The notes beneath the pieces are model-generated. The model searched no databases. It was not told where the DNA came from and worked only from the letters and a program-made list of their open reading frames with translations. Both the position numbers and the translations under genes were made by a program. Shown in pieces: positions 49,111-60,273 of a stretch of DNA of 64,000 nt; the first letter of the stretch is position 1, and each line of letters opens with the position of its first letter. This DNA comes from Microbacterium sp. W4I4. Its GTDB lineage: Bacteria > Actinomycetota > Actinomycetes > Actinomycetales > Microbacteriaceae. The stretch spans positions 1,550,001 through 1,614,000 of the forward strand of contig NZ_JAUSXT010000001.1 of the NCBI RefSeq assembly GCF_030816235.1, in the 5' to 3' direction.

Positions 49111-49182
49111 CGACAGGAGATTCGCTGAGAACAGGACGATTCGCGAAGAATCGTCCTGTTCTCGCCGTATGTCCTGTTCTCG
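49111..49182. repeat. 72-bp inverted-repeat element upstream of 2H phosphoesterase gene
   Basis: A perfect 16-bp stem gagaacaggacgattc (49127-49142, partner 49148-49163) is flanked by gacaggagattcg (49112-49124) and tcctgttctcg (49172-49182). Homologous without gaps to the element at 49831-49902. Confidence 0.85.
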
Positions 49183-49228
49183 AGCGCATGTGACGACGAT
49201 GCTGAAGCGCCGCCGGTAGTGTCGCGGG

Positions 49229-49819
49229 ATGGCACGTGACTTCATGACGAACCCCGGTCAGCTGCGAGATCTGGAGGGGCAGCAGTACGTCGTGCTGCGG
49301 CCGGTCGGTGCGGTCATGCGGGAGTTCGACCGGGTGCAGGATGCCGCGCGGCAGCGTCTCGGCGACGGCGTGCGCTACCCGGGCGCCGCGCACGTCACGC
49401 TGCGCGGGCTGTACGAGCCCGAGCGCATCGACGCGGTGCGCTCCGTCGTGCAGACCTGGGCGGCGCAGCAGCATCCGATCGACATCGTCTACGAGGCGGT
49501 GGACTCGTTCCCCACACCCTGGCAGATCGTGATCGCCCGGCTGGGACGCACCCCCGCACTGCTGCACGCCTACTCGTCGCTGACCGACGCATTGGACGCC
49601 ACCGACCTGCGCCGCATCGGCGAGCTGCCGCTGCAGGACTGGACCTTCCATCTCTCCACCGTCTACGCCAAGACGCTGGATGCCGCGGCCTGGGCTCAGC
49701 TGGCATCCGACACGCACCACGAATACCCGTCGCCGCCCGTCGAGACGGTCGCCGAGGTCGAGTTCGTGTCCTATTCGGGCGGCGCCGAGCACCGCGAGGT
49801 CATCCCGTTCGGCCGGTGA
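49229..49819 (+). CDS. 2'-5' RNA ligase family (2H phosphoesterase) protein
   Basis: A 196-residue 2H phosphoesterase. The two catalytic motifs are HVTL (about residues 55-58, AAHVTLRG) and HLST (about 140-143, FHLSTVY). The family joins or opens 2'-5' RNA links or hydrolyses cyclic phosphates; substrate here is unknown. TAGTGT lies exactly 6 nt before the ATG and there is no ribosome site, so it is leaderless. The gene is flanked on both sides by homologous 70-bp inverted-repeat elements. Confidence 0.9.
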   Translation: MARDFMTNPGQLRDLEGQQYVVLRPVGAVMREFDRVQDAARQRLGDGVRYPGAAHVTLRGLYEPERIDAVRSVVQTWAAQQHPIDIVYEAVDSFPTPWQIVIARLGRTPALLHAYSSLTDALDATDLRRIGELPLQDWTFHLSTVYAKTLDAAAWAQLASDTHHEYPSPPVETVAEVEFVSYSGGAEHREVIPFGR

Positions 49820-49830
49820 ACCTGCACCCA

Positions 49831-49902
49831 GGACAGGAGAATCACCGAGGACAGGCCGATTTCGCTCGGCTCGTCCTGTACCGGACGAATCTCCTGCACC
49901 GG
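49831..49902. repeat. 72-bp inverted-repeat element downstream of 2H phosphoesterase gene
   Basis: Aligns without gaps to the element at 49111-49182: about 25 of the first 31 bases and the shared tcgtcctgt at offset 40 agree. Arms include gaggacaggccga and its near complement. Lies between convergent genes. Confidence 0.75.
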
Positions 49903-49927
49903 TGAAAGGACGGATGCCGGCGGCTGA

Positions 49928-50311
49928 TCAGCCGCGCTGGGTCACCGTCTTCTTCAGGAAGATCAGCGGCAGCAGCCAGGTTCCGAGCGCCGTGATGACC
50001 CAGACGATCAGTGTCGCGAGCACCCAGGTGCCGATGCCGGTGATGTGCAGGCCGCCCGGGAACAGCGAGGCGATCAGCAGCGCGACGAAGGTGGAGATCA
50101 GTCCGACGCCGCCGAGGATCGCGTTGGCGTGCTTGCGGGCGAGGGAGGTGATGACCGGACTGAGGATCGCCTGAGCGATCGTGAAGACGATCACCGCGGT
50201 GAGGAACCCGCCCAGAGAGAGTCCGAAATCGGGCAGCACCCAGAAGCACACGAGCAGCGCGACGGCCGACGTCCCGAGAGAGATCGCCGTGCGGATGAGG
50301 AAGCGGACCAT
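49928..50311 (-). CDS. Phage holin family / superfamily IV-like small membrane protein
   Basis: A 127-residue protein with four membrane helices, matching the 4-TMS holin-like family PF04020 common on actinobacterial chromosomes (TAVIVFTIAQAILSPVITSL; GGVGLISTFVALLIASLFP). No prophage genes surround it, so a true holin role is unlikely. TAGCAT lies exactly 6 nt before the ATG, giving a leaderless start. It converges with the 2H phosphoesterase gene and follows the ccsB stop region by 20 bp. Confidence 0.88.
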   Translation of the reverse strand: MVRFLIRTAISLGTSAVALLVCFWVLPDFGLSLGGFLTAVIVFTIAQAILSPVITSLARKHANAILGGVGLISTFVALLIASLFPGGLHITGIGTWVLATLIVWVITALGTWLLPLIFLKKTVTQRG

Positions 50312-50331
50312 GCCGCCATGCTAGACCCGGG

Positions 50332-51324
50332 TCAGCTCAGGCCGGAGTACGCGTGCAGGCCCTTGAAGAACACGTTCACGATCGTGAAGTTGAAGATCAC
50401 CGACGCGAAGCCGACGATCGACAGCCACGCCGACGGGGAGCCGCGCCAGCCGCGCGTCGCACGGGCGTGGATGTAGCCGGCGTACAGCACCCAGATGATG
50501 AACGTCCATGTCTCCTTGACGTCGAAGCCCCAGTAGCGACCCCAGGCGTCCTGCGCCCAGATGGAACCGGCGATGAGTGTGAAGGTCCACAGGATGAACC
50601 CGACCACGGAGAAGCGGTAGGCGAGGTTCTCGAGCCGCACCGTGTCGGGCAGCGTGCGCAGGAACCCGGGGCCGGCGTTCTCGATGCCCTCGGCCAGGCG
50701 ACGCTCGCGCCGCGCCTGCATCAGCTGCACGACCGAAAGGGCGAACGCCAGGGCGAACACGCCGACCGACAGCGAGGCGACGAACACGTGGATGACCAGC
50801 CACACCGACTTCAACGGTTCGGCGAGCGGAGTCACCTCCCGGTAGAAGTTCGCCGCGGCAGCGCCCAGCAGCACCAGAACGAGTCCGGTGATGAACGCCC
50901 CCAGGAAGCGCAGGTCGATTCGCATCAGAACCACGAGGTAGACCAGCACGACCAGCAGCGTGCCGATCATCGCGAACTCGTAGAGGTTCGACCACGGCAC
51001 GTGGCCGTCGGCGATGCCGCGCGTGACGGTCGCGGCCAGATGGAACAGCCAGCCCAGGATGGTCAACGAGGTTCCGATGCGCGCCATCACGAAGCGCTGC
51101 TTCACCGGCGCGACGGCGCCCTCGGCTCCTCCGGTACCCGACGCGTACGGCGATTCGCCCGGAGCTGTCACGACCGCACCGTCCGCCATCACCAGCATCC
51201 GCTCCTCGGCCTTCACGGTGGACGAGCGCCGCGCCAGGTCGAAGGTGAAAACGATGAAGGCGCCGGCGTAGATGGCGATGGCCGTCCACAGCGTCAGGAT
51301 CGAGATGGAATCCAAGTCGGGCAT
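50332..51324 (-). CDS. ccsB: Cytochrome c biogenesis protein CcsB/ResC
   Basis: A 330-residue heme-handling membrane protein of System II cytochrome c maturation, with about eight helices. The tryptophan-rich WWD-like heme-binding segment is WGRYWGFDVKETWTFIIW (about 264-281), and conserved histidines are in WLFHLAA and LVIHVFVAS. It works with ResB to carry heme to apocytochromes. The ATG lies within the end of the resB gene region, one base after its stop, so it is the last gene of the operon. Confidence 0.95.
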   Translation of the reverse strand: MPDLDSISILTLWTAIAIYAGAFIVFTFDLARRSSTVKAEERMLVMADGAVVTAPGESPYASGTGGAEGAVAPVKQRFVMARIGTSLTILGWLFHLAATVTRGIADGHVPWSNLYEFAMIGTLLVVLVYLVVLMRIDLRFLGAFITGLVLVLLGAAAANFYREVTPLAEPLKSVWLVIHVFVASLSVGVFALAFALSVVQLMQARRERRLAEGIENAGPGFLRTLPDTVRLENLAYRFSVVGFILWTFTLIAGSIWAQDAWGRYWGFDVKETWTFIIWVLYAGYIHARATRGWRGSPSAWLSIVGFASVIFNFTIVNVFFKGLHAYSGLS

Positions 51325-51325
51325 G

Positions 51326-53084
<1,759 letters not shown>

Positions 53085-53104
<20 letters not shown>

Positions 53105-53858
53105 TGCCCATCACCGCCGTCAGTCTCGACATGATCTGAGTCCACACGCCGGTCACCATCAGCACGCCCAGCAGGATGAGCAGCGTGCCGCCGATGATGT
53201 TGACCGTGCGGATGTGGCGCCGCATGAACGCGGTCGCCGAGGTCGCCCAGCCGAAGCCGAGTGCGACCAGGAGGAACGGGATGCCGAGGCCCAGCGAGTA
53301 CGCCACACCCAGCAGCGCGGCGCGCCAGGGGTCACCGAGCGTCCAGCCCACGCTGATGATCGCCCCGAGCGTCGGTCCGGTGCAGGGGGCCCAGCCGATC
53401 GCGAGCGTGATGCCCAGCAGCGGTGCGCCGACCAGGCCCGTGGTGGAGTTCACGTGCAGTTTGAACTCGCGCTGCGCGAAGCCGAACAGTCCGAGGAACA
53501 CCAGGCCCATCAGCACCACCACGACGCCGAGGATGCGGGTGATCAACTCACCCCACTGCAGCAGGAAGACGGATGCCGCACCGCCCAGCACCGTGTAGGC
53601 GACGAACACGACCGTGAAACCCGCGATGAACAGCAGCACCCCCAGCAGCATCCGCCGACGCTGGGTGCGCGCCTGCGTGGCGGTGGCCGTCTGGGCGCCG
53701 GAACCCGTTGACACCCCCGCCGCTCCCCCGATGAAACCGAGGTAGCCGGGCACCAGAGGCAGGATGCACGGCGAGAGGAATGAGACGAGGCCGGCGGCGA
53801 GCGCCAGCGGGATGGCGAGCCAGAGAGCTCCGGCGCCGATCACGGCATCCGGATTCAC
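53085..53858 (-). CDS. ccdA: CcdA-like cytochrome c biogenesis transmembrane protein
   Basis: A 257-residue DsbD/CcdA-type protein with six to seven helices, carrying reducing power across the membrane to the ResA-like thiol protein. The conserved Cys pair is in LSPCILPLVPGYLG (about Cys31) and WAPCTGPTLGAI (about Cys157). ATG/GTG overlap with the upstream thiol protein gene (ATGA). It overlaps resB by 20 bp, so all four genes form one operon. Confidence 0.94.
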
Positions 53859-54475
53859 GCCTTCTCCTTGAGCACGTCCTGGATCAGGGTCGACAGGATG
53901 GAGGTGCCGTCGATGGGCCCGATGATGCGGGCCGCGACCCGGCCCTGCTTGTCGAGCACGAGGGTGGTCGGCGGGGCCTGGATGGGCGTGACCTTCGCGA
54001 ACGCGAGCTTGGCCTGACCGGTGTCGGCATCCATCAGGCTGGGGTAGGTGATGCCGTACTTCTCCGCGAACGCCTTGGCGGTATCGGCCTGGTCGTAGAT
54101 GTTCACGCCGATGAAGGCGACGCCGTCATCCTCGTGCTTCTGCCAGGTGGCCTCGAGATCCTTCGCCTCGATGCGGCAGGGACCGCATCCGGCGTACCAG
54201 AAGTTGACGACCGCGACGTCGCCGCTGATGTCGGTGCTCGAGAACGTCTTGCCGCCTTCGGTGACGCCGCCGAACTCGACGGGCTCACCGCGCTGGTCGG
54301 CGGGGATCTCCTGGACCCGGAAGTCCTTGGTCGTGTAGGCCTTCTGATCGCCGTTCAGGAACGCCTCGGTGGCCGGGTCGGGAGCGCAGGCGCTCAGGCC
54401 GATCGCGAGCGTCGCAGCGAACGCTGCGGCGGCGATGCGCCAGGCGCCACGAAGGGAACGGGCAGACGTGGACAC
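53855..54475 (-). CDS. resA: TlpA/ResA-like thiol-disulfide lipoprotein
   Basis: A 206-residue lipoprotein with a lipobox LSAC (Cys30) and a thioredoxin fold domain. The redox motif is CGPC ([14 protein letters not shown], about 95-98), with the usual cis-Pro near QAPPTT. It should reduce apocytochrome c cysteines before heme attachment, as ResA does. The GTG start 54475 has TACGAT 7 nt upstream and no ribosome site, so the operon transcript is leaderless. First gene of the resA-ccdA-resB-ccsB operon. Confidence 0.9.
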   Translation of the reverse strand: MSTSARSLRGAWRIAAAAFAATLAIGLSACAPDPATEAFLNGDQKAYTTKDFRVQEIPADQRGEPVEFGGVTEGGKTFSSTDISGDVAVVNFWYAGCGPCRIEAKDLEATWQKHEDDGVAFIGVNIYDQADTAKAFAEKYGITYPSLMDADTGQAKLAFAKVTPIQAPPTTLVLDKQGRVAARIIGPIDGTSILSTLIQDVLKEKA

Positions 54476-54539
54476 GCTGGGAATCGTACGCGCGTTTCCT
54501 ATGGTTGCTCTGGAACGGTGCTCCGCTCGCAGGCCCGGC

Positions 54540-55175
54540 TCAGACCGCGCCGAGGTCGATTCCGGATGCCGCCGGCTCCGCGTAATCGACCTCGCGCCAG
54601 ACGTCGCCGACGCGCTCGAAGCTGGTCACGCTGGACAGCGCGCAGCGCCGCGTGCGGGGATCGTGCCGCAGCGGAAGACCGGCGACCGCCAGGTGCGTGA
54701 TCCAGATCGGCGCCTGGTGCGAGACGAAGACGATGTCGCCGCCGTCGGTCGCGTTCGTCACCTCGTGCCAGCTCTCGTCCATCGCCGCCAGCATCCGGTC
54801 GGTGATCGAGAGATAGGACTCCCCCCAACTCGGCACAGAGGGACGGCGCAGGTGCCACCAGTTGCGCGGGTCGCGCAATGCGCGAGACATCCGCTTGCCC
54901 TCGAAGATGTTGGTCGGCTCGATGATGCGCTCCTCGAGCACGGGCGTCAGGCCGGTGAGCTCGGCGAACGGCGCCGCGGACTCCTGGGTGCGCTCCAGCG
55001 GCGAGCATCGCAGCTGCGCGACAGACCTCCCGAGACCGACGACGTGCTCGGCGGCGGCGCGCGCCATCCGCTGCCCCGCCTCGCTGAGGTGATAGTCGGG
55101 CAGGCGACCGTAGAGCACGCGGGCGGGGTTGTGGACCTCGCCATGGCGCACCAGATGGAGTCGGGATGCGGGCAT
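54540..55175 (-). CDS. Histidine phosphatase family protein
   Basis: A 211-residue branch-2-like phosphoglycerate-mutase-fold phosphatase. The RHG active-site motif is [17 protein letters not shown] (about 8-24), with the second His in FVSHQAP (about 151-155). Close to actinobacterial MSMEG_4193-like phosphatases, whose substrates include phosphosugars. TAGACT lies exactly 6 nt before the ATG, so it is leaderless. It lies 64 bp upstream of the resA-type gene on the same strand and diverges from aspS. Confidence 0.92.
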   Translation of the reverse strand: MPASRLHLVRHGEVHNPARVLYGRLPDYHLSEAGQRMARAAAEHVVGLGRSVAQLRCSPLERTQESAAPFAELTGLTPVLEERIIEPTNIFEGKRMSRALRDPRNWWHLRRPSVPSWGESYLSITDRMLAAMDESWHEVTNATDGGDIVFVSHQAPIWITHLAVAGLPLRHDPRTRRCALSSVTSFERVGDVWREVDYAEPAASGIDLGAV

Positions 55176-55247
55176 GCCGCCAGTCTAGGAGAGCTGGCCA
55201 CTCGCCTAGAATGGCGGAGTTCCCTTATCCGATCAGGAGGAAAATCC

Positions 55248-57029
55248 GTGCTTCGCACCCACACGGCAGGCTCATTGCGAGCCGAGCACATCGGTCAGAC
55301 TGTCACCCTTTCGGGGTGGGTCGATCGTCGCCGCGATCACGGAGGCGTCGCATTCATCGATCTTCGGGACGCATCCGGCATCGCGCAGGTCGTCATCCGC
55401 GATGAGGAGATCGCGCACCCGCTGCGCAGCGAGTTCGTCCTGAAGGTCACCGGCGAGGTCTCCCGCCGTCCGGCCGGCAACGAGAACCCGAACCTGCCCA
55501 CCGGTGAGGTCGAGCTCATCGCATCCGACGTCGTCGTGCTGAACGAGTCGGCCCCGCTGCCGTTCCAGGTCTCCAGCGGACTGGCCGAGTCCGACCCGAT
55601 CGGCGAGGAGGTGCGCCTGAAGCACCGCTACCTCGACCTGCGCCGCCCGGCGCCCGCGGCCGCCATGCGCCTGCGCTCCGATGTCTACAAGGCCATCCGC
55701 GACGAGCTGCACAAGCGCGAGTTCGTCGAGATCGAGACGCCCACGCTGACCCGCTCCACCCCCGAGGGTGCCCGCGACTTCGTCGTGCCCGCACGCCTGC
55801 ACCCGGGCAGCTGGTACGCGCTGCCGCAGTCGCCGCAGCTGTTCAAGCAGCTGCTGATGGTGGGCGGTGTGGAGAAGTACTACCAGATCGCCCGCTGCTA
55901 CCGCGACGAGGACTTCCGCGCCGACCGTCAGCCGGAGTTCACCCAGCTCGACATCGAGATGAGCTTCGTCGAGCAGGAGGACGTCATCGAGATGATGGAG
56001 TCCCTCATCGTCGCGATGTGGAAGACCATCGACGTCGACGTGCAGACGCCGCTGCCGCGGATGACCTACGCCGACGCCATGTCGAAGTACGGCTCCGACA
56101 AGCCCGACCTGCGCTTCGGCCTGGAGCTCGTCGAGGCCACCGCGTACTTCAGCGAGACGCCTTTCCGCGTGTTCCAGTCGGAGTACGTCGGCGCGGTGCT
56201 GATGCCCGGCGGCGCCTCGCAGCCGCGCAAGACGCTGGACGCCTGGCAGGAGTGGGCCAAGCAGCGCGGCGCACGCGGACTCGCGTACGTGCTCTTCAAC
56301 GAGGACGGCACCCTGGGCGGCCCGGTCGCCAAGAACCTGTCCGAGTCGGAGCAGGCGGGCCTCGCCGAGCTCGTGGGCGCCGAGCCCGGTGACTGCGCGT
56401 TCTTCGCCGCCGGCGAGACCAAGGCGAGCCGCGCCCTTCTCGGCGCCGCGCGCGTGGAGATCGGTCGCCGCCTGGAGCTGCTCGACCCGGACGAGTTCGC
56501 GTTCACGTGGGTCGTCGACGCGCCGATGTTCGAGTCCGCGTCGGATGCCGTCGCCTCGGGTGATGTCGCGGTCGGCGCGGGCGCCTGGACGGCCGTGCAC
56601 CACGCGTTCACCGGCCCGAAGCCCGAGTTCGAGAACACCTTCGACACCGACCCTGGCTCGGCCCTGGCCTATGCCTACGACATCGTGTGCAACGGCTCCG
56701 AGCTCGGCGGCGGGTCGATCCGCATCCACCGCGAGGACATCCAGAAGCGCGTCTTCCAGGTGATGGGCATCAGCGAGGAGCAGGCCGACGAGAAGTTCGG
56801 CTTCCTGCTCGACGCGTTCAAGTTCGGCGCTCCCCCGCACGGCGGAATCGCGCTGGGCATGGACCGCGTCATGCAGCACCTGACCAAGACCGACTCGATC
56901 CGCGAGGTCATCGCATTCCCGAAGTCGGGTAACGGGTTCGACCCGCTCACCGAGGCGCCCGCTCCGATCACCCCGGAGCAGCGCGCCGAGGCCGGCGTGG
57001 ACTTCGTCGCGGAGGATGCCGAGGCCTGA
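55248..57029 (+). CDS. aspS: Aspartate-tRNA ligase
   Basis: A 593-residue class II aminoacyl-tRNA synthetase. The N-terminal OB fold binds the anticodon (about 1-105). Motif 2 is [18 protein letters not shown] (about 214-231), the GAD insertion follows, and motif 3 is [12 protein letters not shown] (about 535-546). Length and GAD domain fit the bacterial type. GTG start with AGGAGG 7 nt upstream. A TAGAAT -10 box is at 55207-55212, close to the divergent phosphatase promoter. As a single AspRS with the extended form it may be non-discriminating (also Asn), which needs gatCAB to be known. Confidence 0.97.
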   Translation: MLRTHTAGSLRAEHIGQTVTLSGWVDRRRDHGGVAFIDLRDASGIAQVVIRDEEIAHPLRSEFVLKVTGEVSRRPAGNENPNLPTGEVELIASDVVVLNESAPLPFQVSSGLAESDPIGEEVRLKHRYLDLRRPAPAAAMRLRSDVYKAIRDELHKREFVEIETPTLTRSTPEGARDFVVPARLHPGSWYALPQSPQLFKQLLMVGGVEKYYQIARCYRDEDFRADRQPEFTQLDIEMSFVEQEDVIEMMESLIVAMWKTIDVDVQTPLPRMTYADAMSKYGSDKPDLRFGLELVEATAYFSETPFRVFQSEYVGAVLMPGGASQPRKTLDAWQEWAKQRGARGLAYVLFNEDGTLGGPVAKNLSESEQAGLAELVGAEPGDCAFFAAGETKASRALLGAARVEIGRRLELLDPDEFAFTWVVDAPMFESASDAVASGDVAVGAGAWTAVHHAFTGPKPEFENTFDTDPGSALAYAYDIVCNGSELGGGSIRIHREDIQKRVFQVMGISEEQADEKFGFLLDAFKFGAPPHGGIALGMDRVMQHLTKTDSIREVIAFPKSGNGFDPLTEAPAPITPEQRAEAGVDFVAEDAEA

Positions 57030-57062
57030 GCCGACACCTCCCAGGTCGGGCCTCCGCTTCGT

Positions 57063-57140
57063 CGCCGCCCCTGCTCAGCCACCTCGCCCCTGCTCATCCG
57101 CGTGAATGAGCAGGGGCGGGGCAGCCCAGCAGGGGCGGCG
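57063..57140. terminator. Nested inverted repeats between convergent genes
   Basis: Outer arms cgccgcccctgct/agcaggggcggcg (57063-57075 and 57128-57140) enclose inner arms cgcccctgctcat/atgagcaggggcg (57085-57097 and 57106-57118). Both can end the aspS and TauE-type transcripts. The shared word gcccctgct is repeated, as in the other elements. Confidence 0.8.
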
Positions 57141-57160
57141 TCCCGTACGGGGCGCTGGGC

Positions 57161-57982
57161 TCAGGCGGCGAGAGCGGGCGCGATGTTCTCGTTCCAGACG
57201 TCCATGCCGAGTTTGCCGATCAGCAGCACGACGACGATCAGGAACACGATGCGGATGAACTTCGAGCCGCGCGAGATCGCCATCCGCGAGCCCAGATAGC
57301 TGCCCGCGACGTTCGCGACCGCGAGGATGCCGCCGAACAGCCACAGCACCGCGCCGTGCGGGATGAACAGCAGCAGCGCCCCGGTGTTGGTGGCGAGGTT
57401 CACGATCTTGGACTTCGCGCTGGCCTGCAGGAAGTCGTAGCCCATCAGCGCCACCAGAGTGATCACCAGGAATGTACCGGTGCCCGGCCCGATGAGGCCG
57501 TCGTAGAACCCGATCACGAGCCCCGAGAGTCCCGCGGCAATGTGGTGCCTGCGTCCCTGGAACCGCAGTCTCGTCGCGGCTCCCAGTTGCGGCTTGAAGG
57601 TGGTGAACAGCGCCACCGCGAGCAGGGCGACGACGATGATCGGCTTGAACGCGGATGCCGGAAGCACGATCGCCACCGCGGCGCCGCCGAACGACCCGGC
57701 GAGCGCGATCGCCGCCATCGGCAGCGCTGTGCGCAGGTCGGGTTTCGCGCGCCGATAGTACGTGGCAGTGCTGGTGGCCGTGCCCGCGACACCGGCGAGC
57801 TTGTTCGTCGCCAGCGCCTGCACGGGCGTGATGCCCGGGATCAGCAGCAGGGCGGGCAGCTGCAGCAGGCCACCGCCACCCACGACCGCGTCGATCCAGC
57901 CCGCGCCGAACGCGGCGACGACGATGAGCACGAGCATGCCCCAGGTGAGCTGCTCCAGCCCGAGAAGTGCACCGATCTCCAC
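57161..57982 (-). CDS. TauE/SafE family sulfite/organosulfur exporter
   Basis: A 273-residue membrane protein with eight helices in two repeats. Family motifs GAGWIDAVVGGGGLLQLPALL (about 26-46) and IGFYDGLIGPGTGTFL (about 152-167) are present. Members export sulfite, sulfoacetate or related anions. ATG start with no clear ribosome site. It converges with aspS. Cargo cannot be specified. Confidence 0.92.
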   Translation of the reverse strand: MEIGALLGLEQLTWGMLVLIVVAAFGAGWIDAVVGGGGLLQLPALLLIPGITPVQALATNKLAGVAGTATSTATYYRRAKPDLRTALPMAAIALAGSFGGAAVAIVLPASAFKPIIVVALLAVALFTTFKPQLGAATRLRFQGRRHHIAAGLSGLVIGFYDGLIGPGTGTFLVITLVALMGYDFLQASAKSKIVNLATNTGALLLFIPHGAVLWLFGGILAVANVAGSYLGSRMAISRGSKFIRIVFLIVVVLLIGKLGMDVWNENIAPALAA

Positions 57983-58204
57983 GTGTCAGACGATCGGGAG
58001 TCGGGGAGAAGGCATGAGGACAGTATTCCAGGCGCACGCTCGCCTGCCGCCCGCCCGGGACGTACTCGGTCGCGTCACTCTCGACACCCGGTGTCGCGCA
58101 CCGGTAACCTCACGTTCATCGGCTCCGCCCCGTGGGGTAACCGTCGATGCATAGCATCCAGACGTTCCCGACCCGGCGATCTGCCGGAACCCGAGAGGAA
58201 ACTC
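57983..58204. other. Upstream region of the ABC importer operon
   Basis: No gene. It holds a short hairpin cgacac-ccg-gtgtcg (58082-58096) and repeated ggtaacc words; a TAGCAT at 58152-58157 could be a -10 box but no -35 fits. The divergent TauE-type gene also starts at its left end. Confidence 0.5.
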
Positions 58205-59344
58205 ATGGCAATCACCTCCCGCCGCACGCGCCTGGGCGTCGGCATCGCACTCGCCACCACTGCGGTCCTGCTGCTCACGTCGTGCTCATCGAGCCCCGGT
58301 GACAGCGGCGACGGCAGCACCGGTTCCGACGCCGCGACCGCGACCTCCGTCGCCGACTTCGGCACCTTCGCCGACCTCGAGGCCGCAGCGAAGAAGGAGG
58401 GCCAGCTCAATGTCATCGCCCTCCCGCGCGACTGGGCCAACTACGGTGCGATCCTCGACGCGTTCAAGAAGAAGTACCCCGAGATCAACATCGACGAGCA
58501 GTCGCCTGACGTCTCGAGCGCCGACGAGATCACCGCGGCGAAGACCAACAAGGGCCTGGACACCGCTCCCGACGTCTTCGATCTGGGCCTGGCCGTCGCG
58601 CTCGCGAACACCGATGTCTTCGCCCCCTACAAGGTGCAGACCTGGGATGACATCCCTGATGCTCTGAAGGAGTCCACCGGGCTGTTCGTCGGCGACTACG
58701 GCGGTTACATGTCGATCGGCTACGACTCCTCGAAGTTCCCCGAGCCCACCAGCCTGGACGATCTGAAGGGTGCCGATTTCAAGGGCTCCGTCGCCATCAA
58801 CGGCGACCCGACGCAGGCCGGTGCGGCCTTCGCAGCGGTCGGACTCGCAGCAGTGCAGTCCGGTGGTGGCCTGGACGACTTCCAGCCCGGCATCGACTAC
58901 TTCGCCGATCTGCAGAAGGCAGGCAACTTCCTCAAGGTCGACCCGACGCCGGCGACCGTCGCCAGCGGTGAGACGCCCGTCGTCTTCGACTGGGACTACC
59001 TCAACGCCGCCTACTCCAAGGACGTCAAGAACTGGAAGGTGACCGTCCTTCCCGGCATCGGCTACGCCGGCTACTACAACCAGGCGGTCAACAAGGATGC
59101 CTCGCACCCCGCGGCCGCCCGCCTGTGGCAGGAGTTCCTCTACAGCGACGAGGGTCAGAACCTTTACCTCGCCGGCGGCGCGCGTCCGGCCCGCATGGAG
59201 GCCATGACGACGGCGGGCACGATCGACGCCGACCTCGCCGCCGCTCTTCCGGCGGTCCCCGAGGAGACGGTCGTCCCCACCGAGAAGCAGAGCACCGACG
59301 CCGGCACGCTGCTCGGCGAGAAGTGGGCGGCGGCCATCCAGTGA
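58205..59344 (+). CDS. ABC transporter substrate-binding lipoprotein (family 1)
   Basis: A 379-residue extracellular solute-binding lipoprotein. The signal ends with LTSC (Cys27), followed by a Ser/Gly/Asp linker. The mature part resembles ferric/AEP/thiamine-type binding proteins (LNVIALPRDWANYGAILDAF; SIGYDSSKFPEPTSLDDLKG; VVFDWDYLNAAY). ATG start with GAGAGGAAA upstream. It is the first gene of a four-gene operon and overlaps the first permease by four bases. The substrate is not determined; 2-aminoethylphosphonate, thiamine, polyamine and ferric iron are candidates. Confidence 0.9.
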   Translation: MAITSRRTRLGVGIALATTAVLLLTSCSSSPGDSGDGSTGSDAATATSVADFGTFADLEAAAKKEGQLNVIALPRDWANYGAILDAFKKKYPEINIDEQSPDVSSADEITAAKTNKGLDTAPDVFDLGLAVALANTDVFAPYKVQTWDDIPDALKESTGLFVGDYGGYMSIGYDSSKFPEPTSLDDLKGADFKGSVAINGDPTQAGAAFAAVGLAAVQSGGGLDDFQPGIDYFADLQKAGNFLKVDPTPATVASGETPVVFDWDYLNAAYSKDVKNWKVTVLPGIGYAGYYNQAVNKDASHPAAARLWQEFLYSDEGQNLYLAGGARPARMEAMTTAGTIDADLAAALPAVPEETVVPTEKQSTDAGTLLGEKWAAAIQ

Positions 59345-60273
59345 CGATCGCCGCAGGCCTGGGGGCGGATGCCACGGCATCCGCCCCCGACCCCGCCGGG
59401 TCCCCGCGCGCAGCAGGTGCCCGGCGCACACCGTCGTGGGCGTGGCTCGGGCTGACCCCGTTCGCCGCCTACGTGCTGCTGTTCCTCGCCCTGCCGACCG
59501 TGCTCGCCATCGGCTCGGGCTTCTTCACCCGCGACGGCGCCTTCACCTGGAACAACGTGTCGGCACTGGGCGACCCGGCCGTGCTCAGCACGTTCGCGAG
59601 CTCCGCCTGGGTCTCGCTGCTCACCGCTGTCGTCGGCGCCGTCGTCGGCGCTCTGGTCTGCTACGCCATGCTCGGCATGAACCCCGAGGGGATTCTGCGC
59701 CAGTCGGTCGATGCCGCCGCCGGCGTGCTCGCCCAGTTCGGCGGCGTCATGCTCGCCTTCGCGTTCATCGCGACGATCGGCGTGCAGGGAGTGCTGACGT
59801 CGCTGCTGCGCGACCGGTTCAGCATCGACATCTTCGCATCCGGCACCTGGATCTACGAGGTTCCCGGCCTGCTGCTGCCCTACATCTACTTCCAGGTTCC
59901 GCTGATGGTCATCACGTTCATGCCCGCCCTCGCCGCGCTGAAGCCGCAGTGGGCCGAGGCGAACGCGACCCTGGGTGGCACGCGCGGCAGCTTCTGGCTG
60001 CGCATCGGCATCCCGGTGCTGGCGCCCTCGTTCCTGGCCAGCCTGCTGCTGCTGTTCGCGAACGCCTTCTCCTCCTATGCGACGGCCGCGGCGCTGATCA
60101 GCCAGGGCTCGCAGATCGTGCCGCTGCAGATCCGCGCCGCGCTGACCAGTGAGACCGTGCTCGGCCGCGAGAATCTTGCCGGTGCGCTCGCGCTCGGCAT
60201 GATCATCGTCGTCGGGGTCGTCATGGCGATGTATTCGCTCATCCAACGCCGTGCAGCGAGGTGGCAGGCATGA
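59341..60273 (+). CDS. ABC transporter permease, subunit 1
   Basis: A 310-residue inner-membrane permease with six to seven helices. The EAA-like cytoplasmic loop is EANATLGGTRGSFWLRIGIP (about 216-235), which contacts the ATPase. GTG start overlaps the binding-protein stop (GTGA), and its own stop overlaps the next permease (ATGA), so translation is coupled. Part of the same importer as the neighbours. Confidence 0.93.
   Translation: MTIAAGLGADATASAPDPAGSPRAAGARRTPSWAWLGLTPFAAYVLLFLALPTVLAIGSGFFTRDGAFTWNNVSALGDPAVLSTFASSAWVSLLTAVVGAVVGALVCYAMLGMNPEGILRQSVDAAAGVLAQFGGVMLAFAFIATIGVQGVLTSLLRDRFSIDIFASGTWIYEVPGLLLPYIYFQVPLMVITFMPALAALKPQWAEANATLGGTRGSFWLRIGIPVLAPSFLASLLLLFANAFSSYATAAALISQGSQIVPLQIRAALTSETVLGRENLAGALALGMIIVVGVVMAMYSLIQRRAARWQA

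Noticed and set aside
49928..50311. Prophage remnant because of the holin-like protein
   Set aside because: No other phage gene is present; this 4-helix family is common on actinobacterial chromosomes.
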